From Candidatus Woesearchaeota archaeon (GTDB taxonomy: Archaea > Nanobdellota > Nanobdellia > SCGC-AAA011-G17 > JACPNG01), in the NCBI GenBank assembly GCA_016185615.1, contig JACPNE010000004.1, positions 68,625-122,379 of the forward strand: a DNA stretch of 53,755 nucleotides, given 5' to 3'. Positions 43,647-53,136 of this stretch are shown one piece after another; positions within the stretch are counted from its first letter, which is position 1; each line of letters starts with the position of its first letter. Both the position numbers and the translations under genes were made by a program. The notes under the pieces were generated by a model. It was not told where the DNA came from, did no database searches, and worked only from the letters and a program-made list of their open reading frames with translations.

Positions 43647-46600
43647 TTATGGGATAACTACAAACTTAGCATCATTATTTTTTCCATCCCTACATACAAT
43701 ATGATATCTTTGGCTTGTTAAAGTGGCCTCGTGAATGGTTTCTTGTCCAGTCATTAATGTTCCCTCTCCAAATCTGAATGATCCAACATTGGAATATTCA
43801 CATATTGAATTTTCAGTTGTCTCTAAATGCAACAAAGAAGCTGAAGTATCTTTGTATAATGAAGCTATTCTTGGCCCGGAAACATCTATATCCAATCTAA
43901 AGTTTATCTGAGTAGATGCTTCATTTGCCGCTTCATCCCTGCATTTCACAAAATAATTATAGTCTCCTTTGTCTATAATTAATTCTTGAGTATGAATATT
44001 TGAGTCTGAATTGAAGAATTGCGTCATAGCCTCAAAATTAACATCTTCTTCTGCAAATGCACACAATGCCTTTCCATTCTCTGCCCCCCCAGAGGTTACA
44101 ACCCTTAATGTTGGAACATCAAATAATACTCCAGATGGTCCAGAGTCAACAATGCTTATGCTATTAGTTCCGAATAAGCTGAATACAAAGCTTTCTTCAT
44201 TTACATTCCTTAAATTTTCTTGTTTATTTGGCTGATCTTTACATCTGAAGAAGAATTTATTCTCTCCAAATTCAAGCTTTGTCAATTGAGTATTACATTT
44301 GTATAATCCAAATACATCCAAGCTTTGCTCAATTCCTGTTGTTACACATTGGAATGTGTTCTGCATAACCTCAAAATCAGTGTCTTTATTATCCCATCTG
44401 CATGAGCTAGGTTCAGTAACATAAATTGATAATGATGTCTCATTAGCACCTTGTGGAATGAATGCTCCATTTTGTATACTTGTTTGTTCAATTATTGGCG
44501 GAGTTAAATCTGGGCCAGATTTTATGTTAAATTTAATCATATAATCTCTTTCATTCACATTTCCAGCTCTATCTTTACATCTAATAAATAATCTATGTTG
44601 TCCTCCATTTGTTAACTTTAATGCTTCTTGCTCAGCTAATTCTCCCGGAAGTCTCATTGCTATTGTATGATTTGTGTCATATAAACTATCCCCAAGGAAG
44701 TTTTTCATATCGTCAAACTTTATGTTATTCTTTATGTCATATTTACATTGAGATGGTTCATCTGTCTTAATAGCAACTTGTATTGGTTTAAATGGTTCAA
44801 TCTGTTCATTAATCTGATAACCTTTTACTCCCCCTTCCGTTAATTCTCTTATTGTTAATCCTTTAGTTATCTCTTCCCTAAATGGGGTTATTATAGGGCT
44901 ATTGACATCATTTGGATGTAAGTTTACACATTGCTCCTTATCAGTTCCCTCATTTACTAAAATACAATTCTGTCCTAATGATCTGCATCTATATTCAGAA
45001 CAGCCCTTTCCATCATCCCCACATAATTCACAATTGTCTCCTCCTTCAGGAGCCCTCCAAGGATCACAAGATAATTCAATTGTTTTTGTTTTTGTTTTTG
45101 CAAAAGCGATATCAGCTATCTGTGCAACTGCATAAATCCAAGCAGCAGTATTTACCCATCCCCAGAATGTTCCTGCTGTTGATGCTTGATTCACTGTTGC
45201 TGTTGCTCCTTCAATATCTGTAACAACAGCATCTTTTGGTATTGTAAATGATTTTCCAGGTTCAATTGTTTTAGGTATGGGAATGCCTTCTGCTTCAAGA
45301 CCGGCTTTAGAATAATCAATATACTTGACAACTGTTTGTCCTTCTCCAGAATTAATTATAGTTCCTGGGGTAATTTGATTTGCTGGAATCTCAGAAGCTA
45401 ATTTCGATCCATAAGTTTGAAATCCTTTGCTTAATGTTGTACCTGCTGCTCCTGTTTTTCCTCCAAAGAATCCTTTTCCAGCTATTCCAAATAATCCTGT
45501 TAGTGTGCCTCCACCCAAAGTTCCTGCTGCGCTTAAACTTCCTAATACCCCAGAGGTTAATCCACTAACAATTCCTGATCCTTCAGATAATCCAACTAGT
45601 CCAGTAGCACCAATTGCAACTAATGATAATAATAATCCTTTATTGTCTTTTATCTCTTCCATAAATCCTGGTTTTTTATAATCTTTAGAAGATAAAGTTC
45701 CTTTATTCCATTCTCCAACTTCATTTAATTTTATACTTCCAGCAGATTCTCCAATAATTCCGGCACCCTCATCGGTAAACTCTCCAACAAAATTATAGTA
45801 TGCTCCACAGTCTCCTAGAGCAACACATGTATTGTGTGCTGCAACAACCCAAGATCTATCTTCACAATGGCAATTATTTACACATTCATCATTATCAGAA
45901 AATCCAAAACTATATCCTGATATTCTTGCTACCCCCCCGCTTCTATATGTTATTTCGCATTTTCTATTTCCTTGGCTACATACACTTGTTGCTTCAGCGC
46001 CTGGAGCCCTTGATCTCTGGACAGCTACATTGGCTGCAACATTTTCTCCAAGTATCTCTCCTTCAGAAGGAATAATATCACTCCAGAATTTCAATCCTTT
46101 AGGAACAGTCGATAAACAAATTCCAGTCTGTCCATCCTGTTTAATTCCTGTTGCTAACCAAAAACAATCTCCGAAAGCAACATTCTCACAATCCTCTTTG
46201 TTTTCTATTAAAGGACACCCTTGATTTCTATTAGCCCTACAATTTGCTTCTACAAAATTTCCTCCTCGTGCAGTTACTCCAAAACTTTCCTCAGTTCCAA
46301 ATGGATCTTCTCCAAGAATTCCTTGTACACAAATTTCTTCTCTAAAATCCCTGCAAGGTTCTGAAATTTCTTCTCCATTTACACATAATTGTCTAAAGTG
46401 TCTTGAACCAACAACGTCCCTTCCAAATCCTGTAGCAGCATCATAAACACACCAAGATTCCCCATTTTTTTTAGCCCCACCAGCATTTGGGCTTACAGAA
46501 TTTCCAGTAGTTGTAGTAGGACAATCAACACTCTTACAAATAAAATTCCCGAAAGCAGGAGTAATCCCTCTTGGTGCTTCTCCACATAAATTTCCTAATC

Positions 46601-47447
46601 CATAATCACAATTTCCGCAATTTGGATCATTAGGATTAGCAACACAATTTGGGGTCTCTAAAATAAAACCATTATTATAACTTCTTGCTTTATTTGATTC
46701 ATAAACATTCTCTGTATTTCCACAGCTATCCATCCAATAAACATCACCATCAAAACATCCAGTTGTTTGTTGCTTTGCACATTCAGTTCCTAATAAAGGA
46801 TTGCTGCATAAAAATCCCTCGTGAAATCCAACACTTGTTTTGTTTATAACTTCCAATCTCTCATCAATTTCTTCTTCTAATCCTGCTGTGTTACATGTCT
46901 CCCTTGTTGTAAACACACAAGTTCCATCCTCTTTTACACAAGCCCCTTTCTCCTGGGATCTTGATAATTCCAAGCATGAAACTTCATCTACAATAGACTC
47001 ATCAAATTTCATCTCAACATCAGGAAATTGTGAAGTTATTATGTTACATCTTCCCAATGTTGTAAAGAAAGCCTCATTTCCTAACAAACAACAACCTTGT
47101 TGTGCCTGAGGAATATTACAATTTGGCTCATTAAAATATACTCCATTCTTAGCGCTGCATGTTGACTGTGGAACATTCTTAAAGCATCTCCCATCATCCT
47201 CGACGAAACAACTTCCTAATTTGCAATAGCTAGTTTGTTCACAACTGGCAGAAACACTTCTAAAACCAGAAGCACATTGATCTGCATTTGTAAACTGACA
47301 GTACTCATTATTTATTGTTTTTTCACAACAAACTTGCTGTCCACTCTGCGCATAGACATTATCCAAATTTATTATAGCAAAGCTAGAAAATACTATTAAA
47401 ATCATTAAAAAAAATGCTGTTGCTTTTTTTATCATTTTTATTCTCAA
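43647..47447 (-). CDS. Giant cysteine-rich secreted protein with Ig-like repeats (paralogue 1)
   Basis: This 1266-residue protein has a Sec signal peptide (ATAFFLMILIVFSS). The long cysteine-rich region at about residues 38-550 contains VCCEKTINNEYCQF, GCFDGDVYWMDSCGN and PCRDFREEICVQG. A hydrophobic, Gly-rich stretch (604-662) and a helix (759-784) may form a membrane hairpin. A second Cys-rich knot lies at 794-840. Four Ig-like repeats follow, each with a Cys pair (SxCxY ... FxxxCxD), such as EPSQCKY with IRCKDRAGNV. It is coupled by ATGA to pilin-like protein A. It is probably a large, disulfide-stabilised surface protein of unknown function. Confidence 0.75.
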   Translation of the reverse strand: MRIKMIKKATAFFLMILIVFSSFAIINLDNVYAQSGQQVCCEKTINNEYCQFTNADQCASGFRSVSASCEQTSYCKLGSCFVEDDGRCFKNVPQSTCSAKNGVYFNEPNCNIPQAQQGCCLLGNEAFFTTLGRCNIITSQFPDVEMKFDESIVDEVSCLELSRSQEKGACVKEDGTCVFTTRETCNTAGLEEEIDERLEVINKTSVGFHEGFLCSNPLLGTECAKQQTTGCFDGDVYWMDSCGNTENVYESNKARSYNNGFILETPNCVANPNDPNCGNCDYGLGNLCGEAPRGITPAFGNFICKSVDCPTTTTGNSVSPNAGGAKKNGESWCVYDAATGFGRDVVGSRHFRQLCVNGEEISEPCRDFREEICVQGILGEDPFGTEESFGVTARGGNFVEANCRANRNQGCPLIENKEDCENVAFGDCFWLATGIKQDGQTGICLSTVPKGLKFWSDIIPSEGEILGENVAANVAVQRSRAPGAEATSVCSQGNRKCEITYRSGGVARISGYSFGFSDNDECVNNCHCEDRSWVVAAHNTCVALGDCGAYYNFVGEFTDEGAGIIGESAGSIKLNEVGEWNKGTLSSKDYKKPGFMEEIKDNKGLLLSLVAIGATGLVGLSEGSGIVSGLTSGVLGSLSAAGTLGGGTLTGLFGIAGKGFFGGKTGAAGTTLSKGFQTYGSKLASEIPANQITPGTIINSGEGQTVVKYIDYSKAGLEAEGIPIPKTIEPGKSFTIPKDAVVTDIEGATATVNQASTAGTFWGWVNTAAWIYAVAQIADIAFAKTKTKTIELSCDPWRAPEGGDNCELCGDDGKGCSEYRCRSLGQNCILVNEGTDKEQCVNLHPNDVNSPIITPFREEITKGLTIRELTEGGVKGYQINEQIEPFKPIQVAIKTDEPSQCKYDIKNNIKFDDMKNFLGDSLYDTNHTIAMRLPGELAEQEALKLTNGGQHRLFIRCKDRAGNVNERDYMIKFNIKSGPDLTPPIIEQTSIQNGAFIPQGANETSLSIYVTEPSSCRWDNKDTDFEVMQNTFQCVTTGIEQSLDVFGLYKCNTQLTKLEFGENKFFFRCKDQPNKQENLRNVNEESFVFSLFGTNSISIVDSGPSGVLFDVPTLRVVTSGGAENGKALCAFAEEDVNFEAMTQFFNSDSNIHTQELIIDKGDYNYFVKCRDEAANEASTQINFRLDIDVSGPRIASLYKDTSASLLHLETTENSICEYSNVGSFRFGEGTLMTGQETIHEATLTSQRYHIVCRDGKNNDAKFVVIP

Positions 47448-48211
47448 CTAGGTTGTCCTTGTACAGCAAATTGAAAAGTAAAAGGATTTCCCTCTTTTCT
47501 TATTATGTAAACTTTATCCGGATATGGCTTTTGTTTATACAGTTTGTATTTGCCTTGATTAACTACCATATAAGCCAATATATCTGCATCTCCCAATTGT
47601 GTTTCTCCATTCAATAATTCCTGTGCAACATCATAAAGCTCTCCAAGAGGATAATCTAAAGAAACAGCAAATTTATCTTGGTTGACTTGTAAACTATCTC
47701 TTTTTGACTTTAGTGTAACAGGATAATCAATATTAACTAAAACTTTATTTGACAATATCTCAATATTAACTTTAGGATCTTTATTTGTAAGAACATCAAA
47801 ATTTCTGAATCTTCCAAAATTGCTTACATCAATACAATTTTTCAATCCAAATTCTATAGAATCTTTTAACTCTTCTTCCATACCATTTAATAACAATAGT
47901 CTGTTGTAACATGTTGGAGAATCTTCTATACTATAACAAAGATAACTAACTTTAGAATCATTATAATTTCTATAAGTTCCTTCTGGGGTTGCTAAATATC
48001 CCCCTTGTAATCCCATTGTTCTTATGGGATCATCAGCTACATTTAATGTACAGTCATTAATATGTTTCCTTATAGAATCCATCTCTAAATTTAAATCATC
48101 AACTGTTGGCGGCAGTATTATTGTTTCCCTCACATATAAAAAAATTAAGATTAGTGCCACAATGATTATGCCTAGAATTACGAAAGTTGTTACTTGTCCT
48201 CTTTTTTGCAT
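47444..48211 (-). CDS. Pilin-like membrane protein A
   Basis: MQKRGQVTTFVILGIIIVAL is a class III-type signal (KRG before Gln, then a hydrophobic helix). The extracytoplasmic domain of about 225 residues has cysteines at CTLNV, CYSIEDSPTC and NCIDVSNF. I choose ATG 48211 because a TTTAAA box at 48234-48239 lies 23-30 bp upstream, fitting a leaderless start; ATG 48229 is possible. Its stop overlaps the start of the giant protein in an ATGA. It sits between the two giant paralogues. Confidence 0.72.
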   Translation of the reverse strand: MQKRGQVTTFVILGIIIVALILIFLYVRETIILPPTVDDLNLEMDSIRKHINDCTLNVADDPIRTMGLQGGYLATPEGTYRNYNDSKVSYLCYSIEDSPTCYNRLLLLNGMEEELKDSIEFGLKNCIDVSNFGRFRNFDVLTNKDPKVNIEILSNKVLVNIDYPVTLKSKRDSLQVNQDKFAVSLDYPLGELYDVAQELLNGETQLGDADILAYMVVNQGKYKLYKQKPYPDKVYIIRKEGNPFTFQFAVQGQPS

Positions 48212-48248
48212 ATTATCTTTAATTATCATAATTATTTAAACCTTTTTA

Positions 48249-51200
48249 TTAAGGGGCTATTCTTAACTCCTTCATTGGGTTTCCGAATTGATCTTGGCAG
48301 TTGATATAATAAAGACTATCCTCATCAAAAGTAAACTTCTGGATCTTTGAATTTTGATTTATTAACTGCCCTGAACCAAAATTAAAACTTGAAAATCCAT
48401 ATTCACATGTTGATTCCTCATTAAAAATTAAAATTAAATCATTCCCCTGCTTGAATATCCTGAAAATTTTTGGAGCATTAATGTCTTTTGTGATGCTGAA
48501 TTGTAGATCATCACTAATCACATTTCCAGATTTGTCGCTGCATGAAATTTTATAATCATAATTTCCAAAATCAAGAGTTAATGGTTGTGTATGGACATTA
48601 GAATTTGTGTTAAGGAATAGAATGTCCGCATTATTGATTCCAAAGTTGCATAATGCCTTTCCATTCTCTGCCCCCCCAGAGGTTACAACTTTCAATACAG
48701 CATCATTAAAATAAAGTTCTCCAGAAGGCTCTTTTAAAGTGATATTTAATTCAGTGCTTCTTTTCAAATTTAATAGATAACTTTCAACATTTACATTATC
48801 TGATTTATCCTTACATCTTATGAAAAATTCATTGTCTCCAGATTTCATTTCCAATAAAGCAAAGCAGTTAAACAAATTATTATCTGATTCTTCATCGCAT
48901 GAAAATTCTTTTGGCATTAGGTTATACTCTAAATCATTTAATGAATACTTGCATTCACTCGGCTCATTTAGATAAAGTGTAAATGGCAGATTATCTATAT
49001 TATATTGTATTGAATCAAAGTTTTCTGGATTAGATCCTTCTATTCTTGGAGCTGTTAAATCCGGACCTGGCTTAACAGAATATTGAACCGTAAAATCCCT
49101 ATTATTCTTATTTCCGACAGTATCCTGGCATTTTATATAAAATTTGTTAAAGTCTCCAGGAAGTGAAGCTAGAATAATATTATGATTAATATCAAAAAAG
49201 GAGTCTCCAAAGAAGTCTAAGATAGTATCATAGTCTACTCCTGCTTCAGTTGAAATTTTACATTGAGATGGCTCATTCGTCTGTATTGCTAGATTAATTC
49301 TTTGATAGGGTTCTACAGAAGGGATTAATTCAAATCCATAACTTAGATCATTAATTGTATATCCTTTTGTAATATTTTCCTTCCAGGCTGTTATTATGGG
49401 ACTATTGACATCATTTGGATCTTGATTGACACAACTTGTCCTTCCAGTCCCTTCATTCTCTGGAATAAATGTGCATGACTGTCCTAAAGATTTGCATTTG
49501 TATTCTGTACAAGATTCAAAATCATCACATTCCTCACAATTATTTCCTCCAGAGGGAGCCACCCAAGGATTGCATGTTGTATTAACATATTTTATTTTTG
49601 TTTTTCCTCCAGACATTAAAAATCCAATAACAGCTATAACAACAACAGCAACAGTAAATGCCACCCCAATTCCGATTAATGGGGTAGCAGTAGTTGCTCC
49701 TTCTGCAACAACTGCGCCACCAGCCTCAGCTGCGCCAGCTGAAGAGAAAAATTCAAATCCTCCGGCTGCCATCTTATAAAATCCAACCCCAGACATAAAT
49801 CCAGCTTGATTCGCAAAAAATCCAATTCCACCCAGTAGTGTTCCCCCTAAAGATAATTTCTCTCCAATATCACTCAACTGAACATCTTCTAATTCTTTCT
49901 GGAACTCTTCACTCAACAAATTTAATCCACCATAAACCCCTTTTCTTAACCAATTCTGTTTTTCTGACTCACTAACAGATTTTGGAGCCTTTCCATCACC
50001 ACTAACTTTAAATCCAGCTTCTGAATATACATCTAAAATATTAAAATCAGCCCCACAGTCACCCTGGGCTTTACATAATTTAGCCATTTGATCAATATAT
50101 GGTTGCTCTTCACATTCGCAATTTTGTTCACATTTCCAAGAACTAACTCTATTTTTCTTGACATAAACAACAGGGCATTGTTTGTTAGCAACACTACATG
50201 TCGAGCCTCCAAAAATATTTCCAATATATTTACTCCCTATACCAACCCTGTCTCCTCTCCAAAATTCATTTCCAGGAGGAACAGTGGTTTTTGAAGAATC
50301 CAATTCAACATTATTATTTGTATTGAAATTATTTTCTATACAACCAGCCTCAGTAAATCCGTTTGTTGTTCCTTGTACACAAATTTCTTCTCTAAAATCC
50401 CTGCAAGGCTCAACTATCTCCTCATTATTAATGCATGATACTCTATAATGTCTAGATCCAGGCTTATCAATAAAATCTCCTGTCCCTGATTCATAAATAC
50501 ACCAAGATTCCCCATTTTCCCTTGGTCCTCCAATTTCCGAATCATGCACATTATTTGGATAATCTTTTGTATCCTCACAATCTAATGATTCGCATTTTAA
50601 AGTTGTAGGACTACATACAGTTCCAGCTGCATAGTTACAATCCTCTATTTTTTGTTCCCTATTTCCACAGCTATCCATCCAATAAACATCCCCATCAAAA
50701 CATCCCTTATTATTTTTCGATTTACATGAGCATTGTGATAAGGAACTACAAAATTTTCCAGAATAAAATCCTTGTTCAGTTATTGGATTCAACGCTATGC
50801 CACATTCTGATTCTGATGTTGTAGTGCAAGATCCAAAATTAACACAACATCCTTGTTGCTCATCTTCACATAAACTTAAACATTCTTGTTCAGAGCCCAC
50901 GCTTCTAAAATCAAACTCAGAGTTAGTTAGGGCTGAATTTCTTAATTGGCATTTTAATTCAGTTTCATAATTGCATTGATTGCCGGTTAAACAGCATCCT
51001 CGTTGACATTCTGGAATTGAAGAAGATGGTTTATTAGAAAATTTTCCACCTTGTGCCTCACAAGAAGCCCTTGCTGCATTGCTGATACATGCCCCTTCAA
51101 CAATACACGTTCCAATATTGCAATAGCTAGTTTGTTCGCAACTTATTGAAGCTGCATTGGAATTTGAATCGCATTTGTCTGCAGTTGTAAACTGGCAATA

Positions 51201-51332
51201 CTCTCCATCTGTAGTTTTTTCACAGCAAACTTTGGATTGAGCATAAACAGAAGTTGTGTTTAGAGTTGATATTGCAAATGTTGAGAATATAATAATTAAT
51301 ATTTGAAAATATGCTTTTACCTCTTTTTGCAT
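48249..51332 (-). CDS. Giant cysteine-rich secreted protein with Ig-like repeats (paralogue 2)
   Basis: This 1027-residue paralogue of the protein at 43647 has the same layout. There is a Sec signal peptide (FQILIIIFSTFAIS), an N-terminal cysteine-rich region (CCEKTTDGEYCQF, CFDGDVYWMDSCGN, PCRDFREEICVQG) and a hydrophobic region near LIGIGVAFTVAVVVIAVIGF. A Cys-rich knot (CNPWVAPSGGNNCEEC) follows, then four Ig-like repeats with Cys pairs (EPSQCK ... IKCQD, EPSECKY ... IRCKD, GKALC ... SCSD, STCEY ... NCQD). It lies 42 bp downstream of PCNA on the same strand, with TATA-like sequence in that gap. Confidence 0.75.
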   Translation of the reverse strand: MQKEVKAYFQILIIIFSTFAISTLNTTSVYAQSKVCCEKTTDGEYCQFTTADKCDSNSNAASISCEQTSYCNIGTCIVEGACISNAARASCEAQGGKFSNKPSSSIPECQRGCCLTGNQCNYETELKCQLRNSALTNSEFDFRSVGSEQECLSLCEDEQQGCCVNFGSCTTTSESECGIALNPITEQGFYSGKFCSSLSQCSCKSKNNKGCFDGDVYWMDSCGNREQKIEDCNYAAGTVCSPTTLKCESLDCEDTKDYPNNVHDSEIGGPRENGESWCIYESGTGDFIDKPGSRHYRVSCINNEEIVEPCRDFREEICVQGTTNGFTEAGCIENNFNTNNNVELDSSKTTVPPGNEFWRGDRVGIGSKYIGNIFGGSTCSVANKQCPVVYVKKNRVSSWKCEQNCECEEQPYIDQMAKLCKAQGDCGADFNILDVYSEAGFKVSGDGKAPKSVSESEKQNWLRKGVYGGLNLLSEEFQKELEDVQLSDIGEKLSLGGTLLGGIGFFANQAGFMSGVGFYKMAAGGFEFFSSAGAAEAGGAVVAEGATTATPLIGIGVAFTVAVVVIAVIGFLMSGGKTKIKYVNTTCNPWVAPSGGNNCEECDDFESCTEYKCKSLGQSCTFIPENEGTGRTSCVNQDPNDVNSPIITAWKENITKGYTINDLSYGFELIPSVEPYQRINLAIQTNEPSQCKISTEAGVDYDTILDFFGDSFFDINHNIILASLPGDFNKFYIKCQDTVGNKNNRDFTVQYSVKPGPDLTAPRIEGSNPENFDSIQYNIDNLPFTLYLNEPSECKYSLNDLEYNLMPKEFSCDEESDNNLFNCFALLEMKSGDNEFFIRCKDKSDNVNVESYLLNLKRSTELNITLKEPSGELYFNDAVLKVVTSGGAENGKALCNFGINNADILFLNTNSNVHTQPLTLDFGNYDYKISCSDKSGNVISDDLQFSITKDINAPKIFRIFKQGNDLILIFNEESTCEYGFSSFNFGSGQLINQNSKIQKFTFDEDSLYYINCQDQFGNPMKELRIAP

Positions 51333-51374
51333 AAGTTTATACTAAGAATTATCTATAAAAATTTTCTTATATAA

Positions 51375-52121
51375 TCAGTCATTACTTACCCTTGGAGCAA
51401 GTATAAACTGCAAATCAAGTTTGTCCATAACCCTGAAGACTGCTTTTAGTGGATATTCCTTATCAAACTCTAAAAGAACAACATCGCATAATTTTGAGGC
51501 TTTTGATATTTTTTTAAGATATTCTATGCTATATCTTGCTAAAACAGGATTTGAATCATTGATTATAATCTTGATTTCTTCATCTGGAGTAACCTCAACT
51601 TTAGCTGTGTTAAGTTTTGATTCTGCTTGGATAGTAAATCTATCTTTCTCTGCTATTAATGCGACAGATTCAGCAATAACGCCCATGTCCTCTATTGATT
51701 CGTCAAACATAATTGAAGGAAGTTCTACTCTCAATGGAAATTTAAGATCTGGAATTTTTTGTTGTTTATCTTCCAAATCAATTAGAGCTATGTTAAATGT
51801 CTTTGAACTCTCCCCTTTGAATTTTATTGTTAATTGATTTTTCTTTCCAAGCTCAATTGTTATTACATCTCTTGGTTTGGCTCTTCTCAATATCTGTTTT
51901 AATGAATCTAGATTCACTGAAATTTCTTCTGGTTTGTCCACCTCATATTCAACAAAAGCAGAACTTAGTAATCTAAAGATAACCATTGCCACATTAGCAG
52001 GATCTAAAGCTATTAGTTCAATCTTATTCTGGTCAATTTTCAGTGTAACCTCATTAACAAGTTCAGAAATGATATTAACACTATCTTTTAGAAACTTTGG
52101 CTCAGCTAAAACTAATTTCAT
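51375..52121 (-). CDS. pcn: DNA polymerase sliding clamp PCNA
   Basis: PCNA encircles DNA as a trimer and holds replicative polymerases, ligase and nucleases. The 248-residue length and two-domain fold fit. MKLVLAEPKFLKDSVNIISE and IELIALDPANVAMVIFRL are the conserved N-terminal elements, and LDLQFILAPRV is the conserved C-terminal strand that receives PIP motifs. It is a single-copy-type housekeeping gene. The next gene upstream is 49 bp away. Confidence 0.96.
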   Translation of the reverse strand: MKLVLAEPKFLKDSVNIISELVNEVTLKIDQNKIELIALDPANVAMVIFRLLSSAFVEYEVDKPEEISVNLDSLKQILRRAKPRDVITIELGKKNQLTIKFKGESSKTFNIALIDLEDKQQKIPDLKFPLRVELPSIMFDESIEDMGVIAESVALIAEKDRFTIQAESKLNTAKVEVTPDEEIKIIINDSNPVLARYSIEYLKKISKASKLCDVVLLEFDKEYPLKAVFRVMDKLDLQFILAPRVSND

Positions 52122-52170
52122 AGTTAGAATTGCTGCTAATTTGTTTATAATAATTTCTATCTTGTATTAT

Positions 52171-52524
52171 CTAATTTAGATAAAAAGAGTCTATTATGCT
52201 ATATATTCCGAAAACAATAATAACTACTTCAAGAAAATTCCTGCTTATATCAATTATTGGAAGAAAACTAAATTCCATTATTCTGAATCTTATAAGCAAT
52301 GGAAATAATCCAAGGAAGATTAATATCAAAGAAGATATGATAGTCATGAGTTTTACATTTGCTGAACTTTTACTTAAGGTAAATAATAAAAATATCCCAC
52401 CAAAAAGTATCATTGATTCTTCAATTGTCTGAGTAAATAGATATTCTAATGATTCTATACTCATAAGCGAAATTAAACCATATATAAGAAATATTAATCC
52501 TACTGCAAAACTTTTCTTATCCAT
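52171..52524 (-). CDS. Small multi-pass membrane protein, unrecognised
   Basis: About four hydrophobic helices fill its 117 residues (for example VGLIFLIYGLISLMSI and LMTIISSLILIFLGLFPLLI). No motif is recognised. It overlaps the OB-fold gene upstream by 8 bp, so it belongs to the signal peptidase-TFS-OB operon. Confidence 0.6.
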   Translation of the reverse strand: MDKKSFAVGLIFLIYGLISLMSIESLEYLFTQTIEESMILFGGIFLLFTLSKSSANVKLMTIISSLILIFLGLFPLLIRFRIMEFSFLPIIDISRNFLEVVIIVFGIYSIIDSFYLN

Positions 52525-52810
52525 ACATTAAGTCTTTGACTTTTTTATATAAAAATTTATCTACTTTGCTCAAATCCTGCACTATAAATGCTTGAAGTTG
52601 TGGCTCCCCGCCATTATAATTTATTTTTCCAAATACCCTAACAAAATCTCCATTAAGTTCAATATTACTATAAACTAATATCTGGCTTGTGCCATCATCT
52701 AATACAAAAGAATTATCTTCTTTATTTATAACAACCCCAGATAAAGCTACATTGATGTCTTCACTATTTATACTTTTAATATATTTTTCTTTAAAATAAT
52801 TTGAATCCAT
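52517..52810 (-). CDS. OB-fold nucleic-acid-binding protein
   Basis: The protein has 97 residues. SGVVINKEDNSFVLDDGTSQ, then ILVYSNIELNGDFVRVFGKI, is the five-strand OB-fold pattern of the tRNA_anti/RPA-like type. It may bind single-stranded DNA or RNA near replication and transcription factors. It overlaps the stop of TFS by one base (TAATG), so the two are coupled. Confidence 0.78.
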   Translation of the reverse strand: MDSNYFKEKYIKSINSEDINVALSGVVINKEDNSFVLDDGTSQILVYSNIELNGDFVRVFGKINYNGGEPQLQAFIVQDLSKVDKFLYKKVKDLMYG

Positions 52811-53133
52811 TAGCTATAGCTTCTCCATCTGTGCTTACACTTGACGCATTCAAAGAATCTTGTTTCTGCCTCATCCCCAGCCCTTGTTTGTAATGTCCAA
52901 TAATAAGCTTTATTATTGCCACAATTAGGGCATTCCTCATCAGTTTTAGGCAGTGTCTCTATTTGCTTATCAACAACCTCTATCTTATCTTCTTTTTTTA
53001 ATTTTATCTTTTCTTTTATAACTAAACTTGGTTTTTGCTTACTTTTATAACCACAGCTACAACTAACTATTTTCTTATCTTTCTGAGGAATCAAAACTGC
53101 TCCACATTTAGGACAAAATTGAATTTTCGCCAC
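52810..53133 (-). CDS. tfs: Transcription factor S (TFS/TFIIS-like)
   Basis: TFS rescues backtracked archaeal RNA polymerase by stimulating RNA cleavage. The N-terminal zinc ribbon uses Cys7, Cys10, Cys25 and Cys27; the C-terminal one Cys68, Cys71, Cys96 and Cys99. The catalytic acidic pair Asp87-Glu88 sits in TRAGDEAETRFF, the hallmark of TFS. The length of 107 residues is typical. It lies three bases after the signal peptidase gene and is coupled to the OB-fold gene. Confidence 0.95.
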   Translation of the reverse strand: MAKIQFCPKCGAVLIPQKDKKIVSCSCGYKSKQKPSLVIKEKIKLKKEDKIEVVDKQIETLPKTDEECPNCGNNKAYYWTLQTRAGDEAETRFFECVKCKHRWRSYS

Positions 53134-53136
53134 CCC

